A stretch of DNA of 57,668 nt from the NCBI GenBank assembly GCA_013287025.1, contig JABDEN010000004.1:1-57668 (forward strand), written 5' to 3'. The notes beneath the pieces were generated by a model, which was not told the DNA's origin, searched no databases, and was given only the letters and a program-made list of their open reading frames with translations. The translations under genes and the position numbers were made by a program. Position 1 is the first letter of the stretch; each line of letters opens with the position of its first letter. Origin of the DNA: Gammaproteobacteria bacterium (GTDB lineage: Bacteria > Pseudomonadota > Gammaproteobacteria > DSM-16500). Positions 10,818 to 21,218 of this stretch are shown piece after piece.

Positions 10818-12149
10818 ATGACAAAAGATTTATATATCATTATTGGTTTAGGGACGACAGGTTTTTCATGTGCGGAATATTTGCGAGCACGAGATATTCC
10901 TTTCGCCGTCATGGATACGCGCACAAATCCTCCGCATTTAACGCAATTTAAAGAGCGTTATCCAGATGTGGTGTTATCCTTAGGCGAATTCGATGACACT
11001 TTATTGTCGAGTGCCTCGAAACTCATTATTAGTCCCGGACTTTCCTTAAAACATCCTGCGATTGCAAAACAAATTGCGCGTGGTGTGCCTGTGATTGGAG
11101 ATATTGAACTTTTTGCGAGAGACGTGACATCCCCCGTGATTGCCATTACGGGCACCAACGCGAAAAGCACAGTCACAACCCTCGTGTATGAAATGGCAAA
11201 AACGGCAGGGATTAATGCAAAAGTTGGTGGTAATTTAGGCGTTCCCGCTCTCGAATTGCTGGATAAAAACGTTGAGTTATTTGTTTTAGAACTTTCAAGT
11301 TTCCAACTCGAAACCACCCATACTTTAAAACCAAGCGTTGCTACGGTCTTAAATGTGACACCTGATCATATGGATCGTTACAACACTTTTGCAGAGTATT
11401 GCTTTGCAAAAAAACATGTTTACTCCAATTGTCATGTGGCGGTTTGCAATCGTGACGATCCTTTTACGGATTGTGGAGATGAATTCACAAAACAAAAATT
11501 ACAATTCACCTTGGATGTACCAAAAGAAAAAGAATTTGGCTTAATTGAAAAAAATAAAGAAACCTATTTGGCATTCGAAAATCAAATATTAATGCCGGTG
11601 AATGAATTACCTATTCTTGGCAGACATTATCAAGCCAATGCACTTGCGGCGTTAGCGATAGGGCACGGTCAAGGATTTCCATTAAAACCCATGCTGCAAA
11701 CTTTAGTTCAATTTAAAGGATTACCACATCGCTGCCAACTGGTGCGTGAGCGTAATGGTGTCCTTTGGTATAACGATTCTAAAGGAACAAATGTAGGCGC
11801 AACGCTTGCCGCGATCGAAGGGTTGGGTAATGTCATTAAAGGAAAATTAATTTTAATCGCAGGCGGGGTAGGCAAAAATGCAGATTTTTCTCCGCTTATT
11901 CTCCCTATCGAAAAATATGTGAAAACGGTGGTCTTAATTGGAGAAGCCGCTCCCGTTATTGCAAATGTATTAGGTGATCGTGTCGAAGTGATTATTACAA
12001 AAACGATGGATGAAGCCGTTTTTATTGCTGATAAAGTGGCAGATAGTGGCGATAGCGTTTTGCTTTCTCCCGCATGTGCAAGTTTGGATATGTTCGATAA
12101 CTTTGAGCATCGAGGGAGAGTGTTTAGCGAAATTGTGAAGGGGATGTGA
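10818..12149 (+). CDS. murD: UDP-MurNAc-L-alanine:D-glutamate ligase
   Basis: MurD adds D-glutamate to UDP-MurNAc-L-Ala in the cytoplasm. The 443-residue protein begins with the UDP-binding Rossmann motif IIIGLGTTGFSC and carries the ATP-binding AITGTNAKST, followed by NVTPDHMDRY and YNDSKGTN. In the P-loop the usual GTNGKST reads GTNAKST: Ala replaces the second Gly but Lys and Ser/Thr remain. The start at 10818 matches the normal MurD N-terminus; the longer frame from 10746 would overlap mraY by 58 bases without a ribosome site. A family-B repeat follows before ftsW. Confidence 0.97.
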   Translation: MTKDLYIIIGLGTTGFSCAEYLRARDIPFAVMDTRTNPPHLTQFKERYPDVVLSLGEFDDTLLSSASKLIISPGLSLKHPAIAKQIARGVPVIGDIELFARDVTSPVIAITGTNAKSTVTTLVYEMAKTAGINAKVGGNLGVPALELLDKNVELFVLELSSFQLETTHTLKPSVATVLNVTPDHMDRYNTFAEYCFAKKHVYSNCHVAVCNRDDPFTDCGDEFTKQKLQFTLDVPKEKEFGLIEKNKETYLAFENQILMPVNELPILGRHYQANALAALAIGHGQGFPLKPMLQTLVQFKGLPHRCQLVRERNGVLWYNDSKGTNVGATLAAIEGLGNVIKGKLILIAGGVGKNADFSPLILPIEKYVKTVVLIGEAAPVIANVLGDRVEVIITKTMDEAVFIADKVADSGDSVLLSPACASLDMFDNFEHRGRVFSEIVKGM

Positions 12150-12170
12150 TCATTAACTCTCATACCAATC

Positions 12171-12219
12171 TGTCATGCCAGCATGCTTAAAGGTGGCATA
12201 AAAACATGCTGGCATGACA
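12171..12219. repeat. Short family-B palindrome inside the dcw cluster
   Basis: Arms 12171-12185 (TGTCATGCCAGCATG) and 12205-12219 are perfect 15-bp reverse complements. This is a shortened copy of the family seen at 8125-8218. It sits between murD and ftsW in an otherwise tightly packed operon and ends 19 bases before the ftsW start. It could form a stem in the polycistronic RNA, but it lacks a T-run, so termination is doubtful. Confidence 0.9.
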
Positions 12220-12238
12220 CTGATAAAAGGGGAAAAAT

Positions 12239-13387
12239 ATGTTTAACCGTTCTCCCGTACGATCGATTTCCCCACCCATACCCTACGATCATTGGTTAAT
12301 ACTTATTGTTATTAGTTTAATCAGCATTGGATTGTTAATGGTGGCCTCTGCTTCCATTGCCATTTCAGATCATCAGCCTTTTTATTATTTATATCGACAA
12401 CTGGTGGGTTTGACGCTGGGTGTACTGGTCGGCTCCATCGTGATGCAGTTCGAAATTGCAACCTGGCAAAAAGTCACGGGAATCATGTTAATTGGCGTCA
12501 TGTTTTTATTGATCCTCGTATTGATTCCGGGTATTGGACACGTGGTAAAAGGAAGCGCTCGATGGGTAGGTATCGGGCCATTTCGCATTCAAGCATCAGA
12601 AATTGCAAAATTTGTCGTAGTGATTTATATTGCGGGCTATTGTTTCAGACGCAATGCAGAAATTCGAAAAAATATTACAGGATTCATTAAACCACTTGGA
12701 TTATTAGGCATTATTTCGTTATTACTTTTGCGAGAGCCTGATTTTGGTGCGACGGTAGTCATCATGACGACTGCACTTGGCATGATGTTTTTAGCGGGTA
12801 TGCGCATTCAACATTTTTTATTATTGTTTATATTCGTGGCGATTGCTTTAAGCGTACTTGCAATCATTGAACCATACCGCGTAGAGCGTTTGACAACTTT
12901 TTTAAATCCTTGGGAAAATCCGTACAATAGTGGCTATCAATTGACGCAATCATTGATAGCATTCGGTCGAGGAGGTTGGTTGGGAGTAGGTTTAGGGAAT
13001 AGCATTCAAAAACTTTTTTATTTACCCGAGGCGCACACGGATTTTGTATTTGCAGTGATTGGAGAAGAATTTGGTTTGGTCGGGGCATTTGTGATTATTG
13101 CCTTGTTTGCCTCCTTGGTTTTTCGAATTTTTTGGATAGGACGGAAGGCCCAACAATTAGGCAAGCATTTTGCGGGTTTTATGGCATACGGTTTTGGGTT
13201 GTGGATTGCGATACAATTCATGGTAAGTATCGGCGTCAATACAGGCGTATTGCCTACGAAGGGATTAACACTGCCTTTAGTGAGTTACGGCGGCAATAGT
13301 ATGCTAATTAGCTGTGTATTGATTGCAATGCTATTAAGAATTGATTATGAAAATCGTACAGTCATGTTAGGATTGCGAGATGGTTAA
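12239..13387 (+). CDS. ftsW: SEDS-family septal peptidoglycan glycosyltransferase FtsW
   Basis: FtsW polymerises glycan strands at the division septum together with the transpeptidase FtsI. The 382-residue protein has about ten hydrophobic segments and the SEDS signatures NPYNSGYQLTQSLIAFGRGG, LPEAHTDFVFAVIGEE and GVLPTKGLTLPLVSYGG. Position in the dcw cluster and the short cytoplasmic N-terminus favour FtsW over RodA. A purine-rich AAAAGGGGAAAA lies just before the ATG. Its end overlaps murG by 8 bases. The partner ftsI is not in the window; it would normally lie upstream of murE, where the giant ankyrin gene now sits. Confidence 0.96.
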   Translation: MFNRSPVRSISPPIPYDHWLILIVISLISIGLLMVASASIAISDHQPFYYLYRQLVGLTLGVLVGSIVMQFEIATWQKVTGIMLIGVMFLLILVLIPGIGHVVKGSARWVGIGPFRIQASEIAKFVVVIYIAGYCFRRNAEIRKNITGFIKPLGLLGIISLLLLREPDFGATVVIMTTALGMMFLAGMRIQHFLLLFIFVAIALSVLAIIEPYRVERLTTFLNPWENPYNSGYQLTQSLIAFGRGGWLGVGLGNSIQKLFYLPEAHTDFVFAVIGEEFGLVGAFVIIALFASLVFRIFWIGRKAQQLGKHFAGFMAYGFGLWIAIQFMVSIGVNTGVLPTKGLTLPLVSYGGNSMLISCVLIAMLLRIDYENRTVMLGLRDG

Positions 13388-14462
13388 GGCGAAGCGCGTA
13401 TTGATAATGGCAGGTGGTACCGGGGGACATGTTTTTCCGGGGCTTTCTGTCGCAAAATGTTTGCGAGAAAACGGTTTTGATGTGCACTGGATGGGTACCG
13501 AAAAAGGGTTAGAAGCGAAGATTGCAACGGCGAACCAATTTCCCCTCCATTTGATCCATATTCAAGGCGTGCGTGGAAAAGGTTTAAAAAATTTGTTATT
13601 AGCTCCTTGGCGCCTAACAAAAGCAATTCTCGAAGCCATGCAAATTATCCGTTCTCTTAATCCCGATGTAGTGATAGGGATGGGGGGATTTGTAAGTGGT
13701 CCGGGTGGGATTGCGAGCTTTATTTTGCACAAAAAATTGATTATTCATGAACAAAATGCGAGAGCCGGTTTAACCAATCGCTTTCTCGCAACCTTTGCGA
13801 CGAAAGTGCTAGAAGGATTCCCCAATACCTTTAAATTCCGTCGAAATGTCATGACGATTGGGAATCCGGTTCGAAGAGAAATAGCAGCAATAGCCGCGCC
13901 AATTGAGCGTTTTAAAGAAAGAACGGCACCCGTTCGATTATTGGTATTTGGCGGGAGCTTAGGGGCGGATGCGATTAACCAACTATTACCACAGGCGCTC
14001 GCCAAATTACCCGCGGAAGTTCGACCCAGCGTGCGTCATCAGGCAGGAGAAGCCAATTATCCTCGCACCGCAAAATCCTATGAAGAACACGGGATCGCAG
14101 CCGAAGTCGTCCCTTTTATTCATGAAATGGATAAAGCCTATGCGTGGGCTGATATGGTATTATGTCGGGCAGGTGCCTTAACAGTCGCTGAGCTATGTGC
14201 GGCGGGCCTTGGCGCTATTTTGATTCCTTATCCTTATGCTGTGGATGATCATCAGACAGCGAATGCCAATTTTATGGCGAATAAAAAGGCGGCAATACTT
14301 GCCAAACAATCGACGCTGAATGCGGATATATTGGCGGTGATGTTGAAGGAATTATGTATTTCGGCAGAAAGAAGGCAGGCGATGGCCGTCGCTGCTTATC
14401 AATTACGTACCGTCAATGCGGCGGATCAAATTTTAAACATCTGTAAGGAGATTTGTCATTGA
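13380..14462 (+). CDS. murG: UDP-GlcNAc:undecaprenyl-PP-MurNAc-pentapeptide GlcNAc transferase
   Basis: MurG converts lipid I to lipid II on the inner face of the cytoplasmic membrane. The 360-residue protein shows the family glycine-rich loops ([33 protein letters not shown]) and the UDP-GlcNAc-binding segment [11 protein letters not shown]. Length is normal. It overlaps the end of ftsW by 8 bases and its stop codon overlaps the proposed TTG start of murC, indicating translational coupling. Confidence 0.98.
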   Translation: MVKAKRVLIMAGGTGGHVFPGLSVAKCLRENGFDVHWMGTEKGLEAKIATANQFPLHLIHIQGVRGKGLKNLLLAPWRLTKAILEAMQIIRSLNPDVVIGMGGFVSGPGGIASFILHKKLIIHEQNARAGLTNRFLATFATKVLEGFPNTFKFRRNVMTIGNPVRREIAAIAAPIERFKERTAPVRLLVFGGSLGADAINQLLPQALAKLPAEVRPSVRHQAGEANYPRTAKSYEEHGIAAEVVPFIHEMDKAYAWADMVLCRAGALTVAELCAAGLGAILIPYPYAVDDHQTANANFMANKKAAILAKQSTLNADILAVMLKELCISAERRQAMAVAAYQLRTVNAADQILNICKEICH

Positions 14463-15892
14463 GTTGGACATTTGAAATGGGACGTGTGAAACACATTCAC
14501 TTTGTCGGAGTAGGTGGCGTTGGTATGGCTGGCATTGCAGAGGTGCTATTAAGCCAGGGTTATCGTGTTTCAGGTTCTGACTTATCCGATAACAGTTTAA
14601 CAAAACGCTTGGCGTCCATTGGCGCTGACATTTCTTTAGGTCATGATGCAAATAATATTATCAATGCAGATGTCGTCGTGCGTTCATCGGCCATCGATAT
14701 GGACAATGTCGAATTAATGGCGGCGCGCGAGAGACGGATACCGATTGTTGCTCGTGCAGAAATGCTCGGGGAGCTGATGCGTTTTCGTTATGGTATTGCG
14801 ATTGCGGGTACGCACGGAAAAACTACCACGACAAGTTTAGTCACCAGTATTTTAACCGAAGAAGGCGTGGATCCCACTTTTGTGATTGGCGGTCGTTTAA
14901 ATAGTGCAGGAAGCAACGCGCGTTTGGGTGCAAGCCGATATTTAGTGGCAGAAGCGGATGAATCGGATGCGTCATTTTTATATTTAAAACCGATGGTTTC
15001 TGTCGTCACGAATATTGATGCGGATCACATGGGTACTTATCATGGCGATTTTGCAGAATTGCGTGGTGCATTCATTGAATTTTTACATCGCTTACCCTTT
15101 TATGGTTTAGCAGTACTTTGTATGGATGATCCCGAAGTCAAAAACATTTTGCCTGAAGTTGCACGTCCTTATTGCACTTATGGGTTTGATGAAGAAGCGG
15201 ATTTTCGCGCAACACTCGTTGTGCAAACTGGTACAAAAATGCATTTCGTGGCTGAACGTCCACATCATAATAAAATTGAGATTACTTTAAATCTTCCAGG
15301 TAAACATAATGTATTAAATGCACTGGCGGCGATTGCGGTTGCAACTGAATTAAGGGTTTCCGATCGCGCGATTCAGCGTGCGCTTGAAAATTTTTCCGGC
15401 ATTGGGCGACGATTCCAAATCTACGGAGATTTTCCTTTACAAAAAGGTGGGAGTGTCACATTGATTGATGATTACGGTCATCATCCGCGCGAAATTGCTG
15501 CAACCATTCAAGCAGCAAGACATAGTTGGCCTGATCGACGGTTTGTGATGGTGTATCAACCACATCGATATACGCGTACGAGAGATTTGTTCACCGATTT
15601 TTGTGAAGTATTGGCGAATCCAGACGTGCTTTTATTATTAGATGTCTATTCTGCGGGTGAAAATTTTATTGAAGGCGCAGATGGTGTCTCTCTTTCCAAC
15701 GCCATTGCAACGCATGCAGCTAAAAATCCCATATTCGTAGAAGATCATCAAAAACTCGCGGATATTTTACAAAGTGAACTCCGTGATGGTGATGTGTTGT
15801 TGATGCAGGGCGCAGGAAATATTGGCATGCTCGCATCTAATCTTGCGGCATCTGGGCTTCGCGAATCTGTTCCCGTAAAAGCCAGCGCTTAG
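14459..15892 (+). CDS. murC: UDP-MurNAc:L-alanine ligase
   Basis: MurC adds L-alanine to UDP-MurNAc, the first step of stem-peptide assembly. The 477-residue protein has [15 protein letters not shown] for UDP binding, the P-loop [20 protein letters not shown] and the His region [14 protein letters not shown]. Start choice: AAGGAG lies at 14445-14450, 8 bases before TTG 14459, which overlaps the murG TGA; an earlier TTG at 14453 is too close and an ATG at 14475 is farther away. murB and ddl, which often follow murC, are both absent; the next gene is ftsQ. Confidence 0.95.
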   Translation: MSWTFEMGRVKHIHFVGVGGVGMAGIAEVLLSQGYRVSGSDLSDNSLTKRLASIGADISLGHDANNIINADVVVRSSAIDMDNVELMAARERRIPIVARAEMLGELMRFRYGIAIAGTHGKTTTTSLVTSILTEEGVDPTFVIGGRLNSAGSNARLGASRYLVAEADESDASFLYLKPMVSVVTNIDADHMGTYHGDFAELRGAFIEFLHRLPFYGLAVLCMDDPEVKNILPEVARPYCTYGFDEEADFRATLVVQTGTKMHFVAERPHHNKIEITLNLPGKHNVLNALAAIAVATELRVSDRAIQRALENFSGIGRRFQIYGDFPLQKGGSVTLIDDYGHHPREIAATIQAARHSWPDRRFVMVYQPHRYTRTRDLFTDFCEVLANPDVLLLLDVYSAGENFIEGADGVSLSNAIATHAAKNPIFVEDHQKLADILQSELRDGDVLLMQGAGNIGMLASNLAASGLRESVPVKASA

Positions 15893-15956
15893 ATAGCAAT
15901 TCATATGCGAAATGTGTATGATAAAGCGTGAAGCAGCTTTGAGGTAGACATTACGG

Positions 15957-16685
15957 ATGATGATCAGACGAGTTGCAAAAAATTACAAGGATATTAAATT
16001 TTCATGGAAATGGGCGGCAAAAATATTTTCTTTTGCTGCTTTTATTTATTGTGTCTCTTTTTGTATACATCAAATCCGTGCCGGTAGTTATTTCCAAATC
16101 AAAGAAGTGAAAATTGCCGGCGTCAATTACACAGATCATAATGAAATTCAAAATGTATTAAAACCTTTAGTTAATCAAGATTTTTTCAAAGTAGAAGTCG
16201 ATCAAATTAAGCAACGATTGTTGCAATTTCCTTGGGTTTCAGAAGTCGCGGTGCGACGCGTCTGGCCGGAAAGCATTAATATTCGCGTGATTGAAAAAAC
16301 TTCTATTGCCAAATGGAATGACGCAGGCTTGTTAACCACCACCGGTGAAATTTTTAATCCCAAAAAAAATACTTACCCCACCAATTTACCGCAGTTTAAA
16401 GGGCCTCCTGGCACCCAAATGCAGATGTTAAATTATTTTGACATTATTGATAGTTTAATTTCACCGTTAGAATGTAAAATTGCAGAATTAGAGTTGACAG
16501 ATGCGCACGCGTGGCATATTACACTTTCAAATGGAATAAAATTAAATTTAGGATACAAAGATATCTTGACTCGGATGGGGCATTTTGTGAAAGTGTACCC
16601 CAAAATAGTTGGTAGTCGCGCATCTCGTGTAGAATATGTAGACTTGCGCTACTCAAATGGGCTTGCAGTACATTGGAAAACGTAA
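15957..16685 (+). CDS. ftsQ: Cell-division protein FtsQ
   Basis: FtsQ is a bitopic inner-membrane protein linking early and late divisome proteins through FtsB/FtsL. The 242-residue protein has a short basic N-terminus, one membrane segment at about residues 22-40, then a POTRA domain (FQIKEVKIAGVNY, FPWVSEVAVRRVWP) and the FtsQ beta domain ending in VEYVDLRYSNGLAV. GAGGT lies 11 bases before the ATG. It is the only gene in the cluster with a noticeable gap before it (64 bases), at the place where ddl normally sits. Confidence 0.93.
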   Translation: MMIRRVAKNYKDIKFSWKWAAKIFSFAAFIYCVSFCIHQIRAGSYFQIKEVKIAGVNYTDHNEIQNVLKPLVNQDFFKVEVDQIKQRLLQFPWVSEVAVRRVWPESINIRVIEKTSIAKWNDAGLLTTTGEIFNPKKNTYPTNLPQFKGPPGTQMQMLNYFDIIDSLISPLECKIAELELTDAHAWHITLSNGIKLNLGYKDILTRMGHFVKVYPKIVGSRASRVEYVDLRYSNGLAVHWKT

Positions 16686-16709
16686 CCTTATTGATTTGGA
16701 ATTACGAAG

Positions 16710-17942
16710 ATGGCAAAGAAGCCAAATAAAGATTTAATGGTAGGCATCGATATCGGTACTTCAAAAGTAGTGACGATTGTTGGCGAAGTTACTCCCGATG
16801 GTAAATTAAATATTATTGGTTTAGGTTCACACCCGTCACAAGGTTTGAAGCGGGGCGTCGTGGTTAACATTGAATCCACCGTGCAATCGATACAACGTGC
16901 AGTAGAAGAAGCCGAGCTCATGGCAGGCTGTCAAATCTATTCAGCTTATACCGGTATCGCGGGCAGTCATATTCGCAGTATTAATTCCAATGGAATTGTT
17001 GCGATTCGTGATAATGAAGTCACACAAACCGATGTGGATCGTGTTATCGATGCTGCAAAAGCGGTGGCGATTCCTGCTGATCAAAAGATTTTACATATTT
17101 TGCCGCAAGAATTTAAGATCGATAGCCAAGATGCGATTCGTGAACCGATTGGTATGTCGGGTGTGCGTCTCGAAGCGAAAGTCCATATTGTGACTGGAGC
17201 TGTCAATGCCGCACAAAATATTGTGAAATGTTTAAAACGATGCGGACTCACCGCAAGTGACATCGTGCTTGAACAATTTGCATCAAGCCAATCCATTTTA
17301 TCGGATGACGAAAAAGAATTAGGTGTTTGTTTGATTGATATTGGGGGTGGTACCACCGATATCGCATTATTCACGGAAGGTTCTATTCGTCATACGGCTG
17401 CGATTCCGATTGCGGGTGATCAAGTGACGAATGATTTAGCCATTGCATTACGCACCCCGACAAGAAATGCAGAAGATATTAAAATTAAATACGCGTGTGC
17501 GCTGCAAGAACTTGCAGATGCAGATTATATGGTAGACATTCCCGCGATGGGAGATCGTCCACAACGACAAGTGCCCAAACGATTTATCGCAGAAGTTGTT
17601 GAAGCGCGATATGAAGAATTATTTACGCTTGCTTATGAAGAATTACGGCGGAGTGGTTTAGAAGACATGATGGTCGCAGGCGTGGTTTTAACGGGTGGCG
17701 CATCTAAAGTTGAAGGGGCGGTTGAGCTCGCTGAACGAATTTTTAAAATGCCGGTTCGTGTGGGTGCACCACACCACATCACCGGTTTAACCAATATTAT
17801 TAATAATCCCATTTATGCAACAGGTGTCGGATTATTATTGTATGGAATGCAACAACGAGATGGTCAGCGCGATGGTTTAGGCCAGCCGACAATCAAATCA
17901 TTATGGGGCCGAATGAAAGGTTGGTTCCAAGGGAATTTTTAA
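16710..17942 (+). CDS. ftsA: Cell-division actin homologue FtsA
   Basis: FtsA tethers FtsZ filaments to the membrane and activates septal synthesis. The 410-residue protein has the actin-like phosphate-1 motif VGIDIGTSKV, the phosphate-2 motif LIDIGGGTTDIA and the adenosine motif VLTGGASKVEG. A C-terminal amphipathic stretch (SLWGRMKGWFQGNF) fits the membrane-targeting helix. It starts 24 bases after ftsQ and precedes ftsZ by 35 bases, the normal arrangement. Confidence 0.98.
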   Translation: MAKKPNKDLMVGIDIGTSKVVTIVGEVTPDGKLNIIGLGSHPSQGLKRGVVVNIESTVQSIQRAVEEAELMAGCQIYSAYTGIAGSHIRSINSNGIVAIRDNEVTQTDVDRVIDAAKAVAIPADQKILHILPQEFKIDSQDAIREPIGMSGVRLEAKVHIVTGAVNAAQNIVKCLKRCGLTASDIVLEQFASSQSILSDDEKELGVCLIDIGGGTTDIALFTEGSIRHTAAIPIAGDQVTNDLAIALRTPTRNAEDIKIKYACALQELADADYMVDIPAMGDRPQRQVPKRFIAEVVEARYEELFTLAYEELRRSGLEDMMVAGVVLTGGASKVEGAVELAERIFKMPVRVGAPHHITGLTNIINNPIYATGVGLLLYGMQQRDGQRDGLGQPTIKSLWGRMKGWFQGNF

Positions 17943-17977
17943 TTAAGACTAGTCGCATTTTTATATAGGAGCCACAT

Positions 17978-19171
17978 ATGTTTGAATTAGCAGAAACGAG
18001 TCCGCAAAACGCAGTGATCAAAGTTGTCGGTGTGGGTGGCGGGGGTGGTAATGCAATCGAACATATGATGACTGGCGCGATCGAGGGTGTTGAATTTATT
18101 TGTGCGAATACTGACGCACAAGCGCTGAAAAAATCTTCCGCAAATACCTTAATCCAATTGGGCGAAAGTATTACGCGTGGATTAGGTGCAGGCGCAAATC
18201 CTGAAATAGGTCGCAAATCTGCCGAAGAAGATCGCGAACGTATTAAATCGGCGCTCACAGGTGCCGATATGATTTTCATTACTGCGGGTATGGGTGGTGG
18301 TACGGGTACAGGTGCTGCACCGATTTTTGCACAAATCGCAAAAGAATTAGGAATATTAACTGTCGCGGTGACAACGAAGCCTTTTACTTTTGAAGGCAAA
18401 GTTCGTATGCAGGTGGCAGAAAAGGGTATTGCTGATTTAAGTCAAAATGTTGATTCGTTAATTACCATTCCGAATAACAAATTACTAACGGTACTCGGCA
18501 AGAATGTCACACTCGTTAATGCATTTAAAGCGGCAAATGATGTGTTAAGGGGCGCAGTACAAGGTATTGCTGAATTGATTACGCGTCCGGGTTTAATCAA
18601 CGTCGATTTTGCGGATGTGCGAACCGTCATGTCTGAGATGGGAATGGCAATGATGGGCACGGGTGTTGCGTCCGGTGAAAATCGCGCAAGACTTGCAGCT
18701 GAAGCCGCGATCTCAAGCCCATTATTAGAAGATGTCGACATGACAGGTGCACGCGGTGTGTTGGTGAATATTACCGCGGGTGTCGATATGTCTATTGGTG
18801 AGTTCGAAGAAGTGGGCGACGCCATCAAAAATATTATGTCTGAAAGCGCAACCGTGGTCGTTGGTACGGTGATTGACCCTGAATTACGTGATGAAGTACG
18901 TGTGACTGTCATCGTGACGGGTTTAGGTCGCAAACAACAACCAGTCGCACCGCTCACTCGCATTCCTGATTTAATTAAAAATGAAGATGGTATTATTGAC
19001 TATCACTCATTAGAAAAGCCTGCTGTGATGAGAAAACAAGCGCCATCTTTGGTTACACCGATGAATCCAGCCTCTAATAACAGCGCGCCACAAAAATCCT
19101 CCTTACATCATGAATTAGATTACCTGGATATTCCGGCTTTCTTAAGACGCAAAGAAGAAGTGGTGGAGTAA
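17978..19171 (+). CDS. ftsZ: Cell-division tubulin homologue FtsZ
   Basis: FtsZ is the GTPase that forms the division ring. The 397-residue protein has the tubulin signature [13 protein letters not shown], the N-terminal GVGGGGGNA loop and the T7 region [11 protein letters not shown]. The conserved C-terminal peptide DIPAFLRR, which binds FtsA and ZipA, is intact after a variable linker. AGGAG precedes the ATG. The gene is the last of the dcw cluster here; lpxC, often next, is not present, and a family-A palindrome follows. Confidence 0.99.
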   Translation: MFELAETSPQNAVIKVVGVGGGGGNAIEHMMTGAIEGVEFICANTDAQALKKSSANTLIQLGESITRGLGAGANPEIGRKSAEEDRERIKSALTGADMIFITAGMGGGTGTGAAPIFAQIAKELGILTVAVTTKPFTFEGKVRMQVAEKGIADLSQNVDSLITIPNNKLLTVLGKNVTLVNAFKAANDVLRGAVQGIAELITRPGLINVDFADVRTVMSEMGMAMMGTGVASGENRARLAAEAAISSPLLEDVDMTGARGVLVNITAGVDMSIGEFEEVGDAIKNIMSESATVVVGTVIDPELRDEVRVTVIVTGLGRKQQPVAPLTRIPDLIKNEDGIIDYHSLEKPAVMRKQAPSLVTPMNPASNNSAPQKSSLHHELDYLDIPAFLRRKEEVVE

Positions 19172-19198
19172 GTCTGGTGTTTATGTTTACCAAAATCC

Positions 19199-19308
19199 TG
19201 TCATTCCCGCGCAGGCGGGAATCCATTCTTAAATCAGACAGAAGCCAAAGTTAATTACTCGCTGTTGGTAAAATTTACCTATGGATTCCCGCCTGCGCGG
19301 GAATGACA
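19199..19308. repeat. Family-A palindromic repeat downstream of ftsZ
   Basis: Arms 19199-19226 and 19281-19308 (TGTCATTCCCGCGCAGGCGG at the outer end) are perfect 28-bp reverse complements around a 54-base centre. It lies in the 323-base gap between ftsZ and the next gene. As RNA it would form a large stem that could end the dcw transcript, though no U-tract follows. The rest of the gap (19309-19431) is AT-rich; I see nothing in it apart from the promoter listed separately. Confidence 0.95.
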
Positions 19309-19431
19309 AGAATATATAATTATCTATTAATCAATAACATACATTCCGCAATACAATCATAATCTTACCTTTAATTTTTTTATTATACAAAAACCTTCTA
19401 ATTATCAACAAATTGTATTATTCTAAATCGA

Positions 19432-19460
19432 TTGATTTTATTATCATATAAGCATAAAAT
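19432..19460 (+). promoter_or_regulatory. Predicted sigma-70 promoter for the 19495 gene
   Basis: TTGATT (19432-19437) and TAAAAT (19455-19460) are separated by 17 bases in an AT-rich region, giving a start about 28 bases before the ATG at 19495. The call is by eye against the consensus, with no transcript evidence. It implies that the unknown gene is transcribed separately from ftsZ. Confidence 0.4.
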
Positions 19461-19494
19461 GTATAAATTATACACAAAACGAGGATTGCATTGA

Positions 19495-21141
19495 ATGATA
19501 AGTCGAGAGAGTCGCGAATATTTTGCTAAATATGCTGCAGCTTTGGGTGATTTAAAAGGTAACGACGTCGTTCCATACGATCTAAAAGTGGCAATTAAAG
19601 CAAATTTAACTATCGACGAAATTATTCATTGGGAAAATGCCAGCCTTGCAAAGTTTGGTAGTTATCTCGATCCCTTTGCATACGGTAAGAAAGCCTATTT
19701 AAACTCCGCAAAAAATCCTGCCATTATGAAAAAATTAAAAGATTTTCATAGTGAAATGGTAAGGACAGATAGACTTAGATCAGAAGAAGAAAAGGAGCGA
19801 AATAATCAACACGCGCAACGTGTCGATGTATGGGATGAAGCCTTAAAAGTATTAAATAAGATGGCTAAAAAGATCGAATTTCATGAAGACTGGGATTGGG
19901 AATTAAATACGGGAATATTAGAAGAAATTAATCAAACCTGTGGTGTCTTAAACGAGATCGAAGTATTTTTAAGAAATAATGAACAAATTTCTGAGTTCAA
20001 TTTAAAAAGAATAGAAACTTTACAACAAAAAGCTATTCATAGAATAGATTATTTAGTTAAATTTTTCTTAGAATTAGAGCATGATGATTCTTTAGCTTAC
20101 ATGGAAAATTTACTGAAAATCCAAATTCAGCTTAGAACATTACTCGATAGTAACGAAATTAGTAACGACATTTTTCGAGAAACCGCAAAGACATTACAAT
20201 TTTTGAATGATTTTATTAACTCAAAAACTTCCCCAGAAAGTATTTTGACTATTGATAACCCACAAACTCGTTATCAATTATTGTTAAAACTACAACAATC
20301 TAGAAAACCAACCGATTTCAACTTAAAAGATGCATTAAACAAAGCAAATGTAGCAAGACATACCGAAGATATTTTTCAAATGCGTCGCTTTGGCGAAAAA
20401 GATAATTTTATTCGTTATTTTTTAGGAATTCCTAAAGATAGAGGTAATACACCATTCTTCGTCCTGAATGTTCTTTTATATACCGTTGGCTTAGGATTTA
20501 TTTTTACTCCTTTAAAAAATATTCTGACAATTTTCACGGAATATGCTCCTAAACGTATGCAACTTTTCTTAGAAGATAAAAGTTCTTTTCTAAGTGATAT
20601 CGCAAAAGGGATATGGTTACTTGGTCGATCTTGGACTTCCCCCGTCGTAAGTTTTAAGGCTGCACTTCAATATGGTACAGAAACCAACAACAAACGTTTA
20701 GGAAGAGCATTAGGTTTATTAAGTTTATTCTCTAGCGGAATTTTCTTGGTTGCGGTGATGGTTACGGTGCCTAAAGCTATTATTGGCGTATTAGGTCAAG
20801 CAGGGGGAGTATTCGCGAGTATAAATACATTCTTTACTTCGACTATGAAGACGGTTTCCAGTTTACCGAATATCGGATTTTCTTACCTCACACCCACTGT
20901 TGTGGTGCCGAGAAAGCAATTAGGAAAAATAGTCGATAAGAGAAGTACTAAGTATATTCATCAAAAATTAGATGTACAAAAATTTAATACAGTTTCTGAA
21001 GTACACCGTGATTTTGAAAAACAATACGGTCAGACAGAAACGCAACCAGCAAATGATCGAGCCAATAATCCGCAATATGCAATGGGATCTTCTCATGCAG
21101 AACCTATTATAAATTACTCGTCCTCTCAAAGAAGAATGTAG
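19495..21141 (+). CDS. Unrecognised 548-residue protein with coiled-coil-like and hydrophobic regions
   Basis: I do not recognise this protein. Residues 1-270 are charged and probably mostly helical, with a heptad-like stretch around residues 75-230. Two strongly hydrophobic segments follow, at about residues 322-345 (FFVLNVLLYTVGLGFIF) and 400-445 (LSLFSSGIFLVAVMVTVP then a Gly/Ala-rich stretch), typical of membrane-inserted segments. The C-terminus is polar and probably disordered (QPANDRANNPQY). GAGGA lies 9 bases before the ATG. It has its own predicted promoter and lies between the dcw cluster and another unknown gene. A membrane-inserting effector is possible but unproven. Confidence 0.8.
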   Translation: MISRESREYFAKYAAALGDLKGNDVVPYDLKVAIKANLTIDEIIHWENASLAKFGSYLDPFAYGKKAYLNSAKNPAIMKKLKDFHSEMVRTDRLRSEEEKERNNQHAQRVDVWDEALKVLNKMAKKIEFHEDWDWELNTGILEEINQTCGVLNEIEVFLRNNEQISEFNLKRIETLQQKAIHRIDYLVKFFLELEHDDSLAYMENLLKIQIQLRTLLDSNEISNDIFRETAKTLQFLNDFINSKTSPESILTIDNPQTRYQLLLKLQQSRKPTDFNLKDALNKANVARHTEDIFQMRRFGEKDNFIRYFLGIPKDRGNTPFFVLNVLLYTVGLGFIFTPLKNILTIFTEYAPKRMQLFLEDKSSFLSDIAKGIWLLGRSWTSPVVSFKAALQYGTETNNKRLGRALGLLSLFSSGIFLVAVMVTVPKAIIGVLGQAGGVFASINTFFTSTMKTVSSLPNIGFSYLTPTVVVPRKQLGKIVDKRSTKYIHQKLDVQKFNTVSEVHRDFEKQYGQTETQPANDRANNPQYAMGSSHAEPIINYSSSQRRM

Positions 21142-21154
21142 TAAATTCATTGCG

Positions 21155-21184
21155 TTAGATGAGAAACTTAATCTCGGTTATAAT
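21155..21184 (+). promoter_or_regulatory. Possible promoter before the Lys-rich protein gene
   Basis: A perfect TATAAT lies at 21179-21184 in the short gap before the gene at 21219. The matching upstream element (TTAGAT at 21155-21160, 18-base spacing) is weak, so the call depends mainly on the -10 box. Confidence 0.3.
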
Positions 21185-21218
21185 ATAGGGAGAAATAAGA
21201 AATATTGTGGAGGGGGTT

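Noticed and set aside
19199..19308. Family-A palindrome read as a dedicated intrinsic terminator of ftsZ
   Set aside because: It has no T-run after the stem and the same sequence occurs inside genes, so it is better described as a dispersed repeat, though it could incidentally stop transcription.
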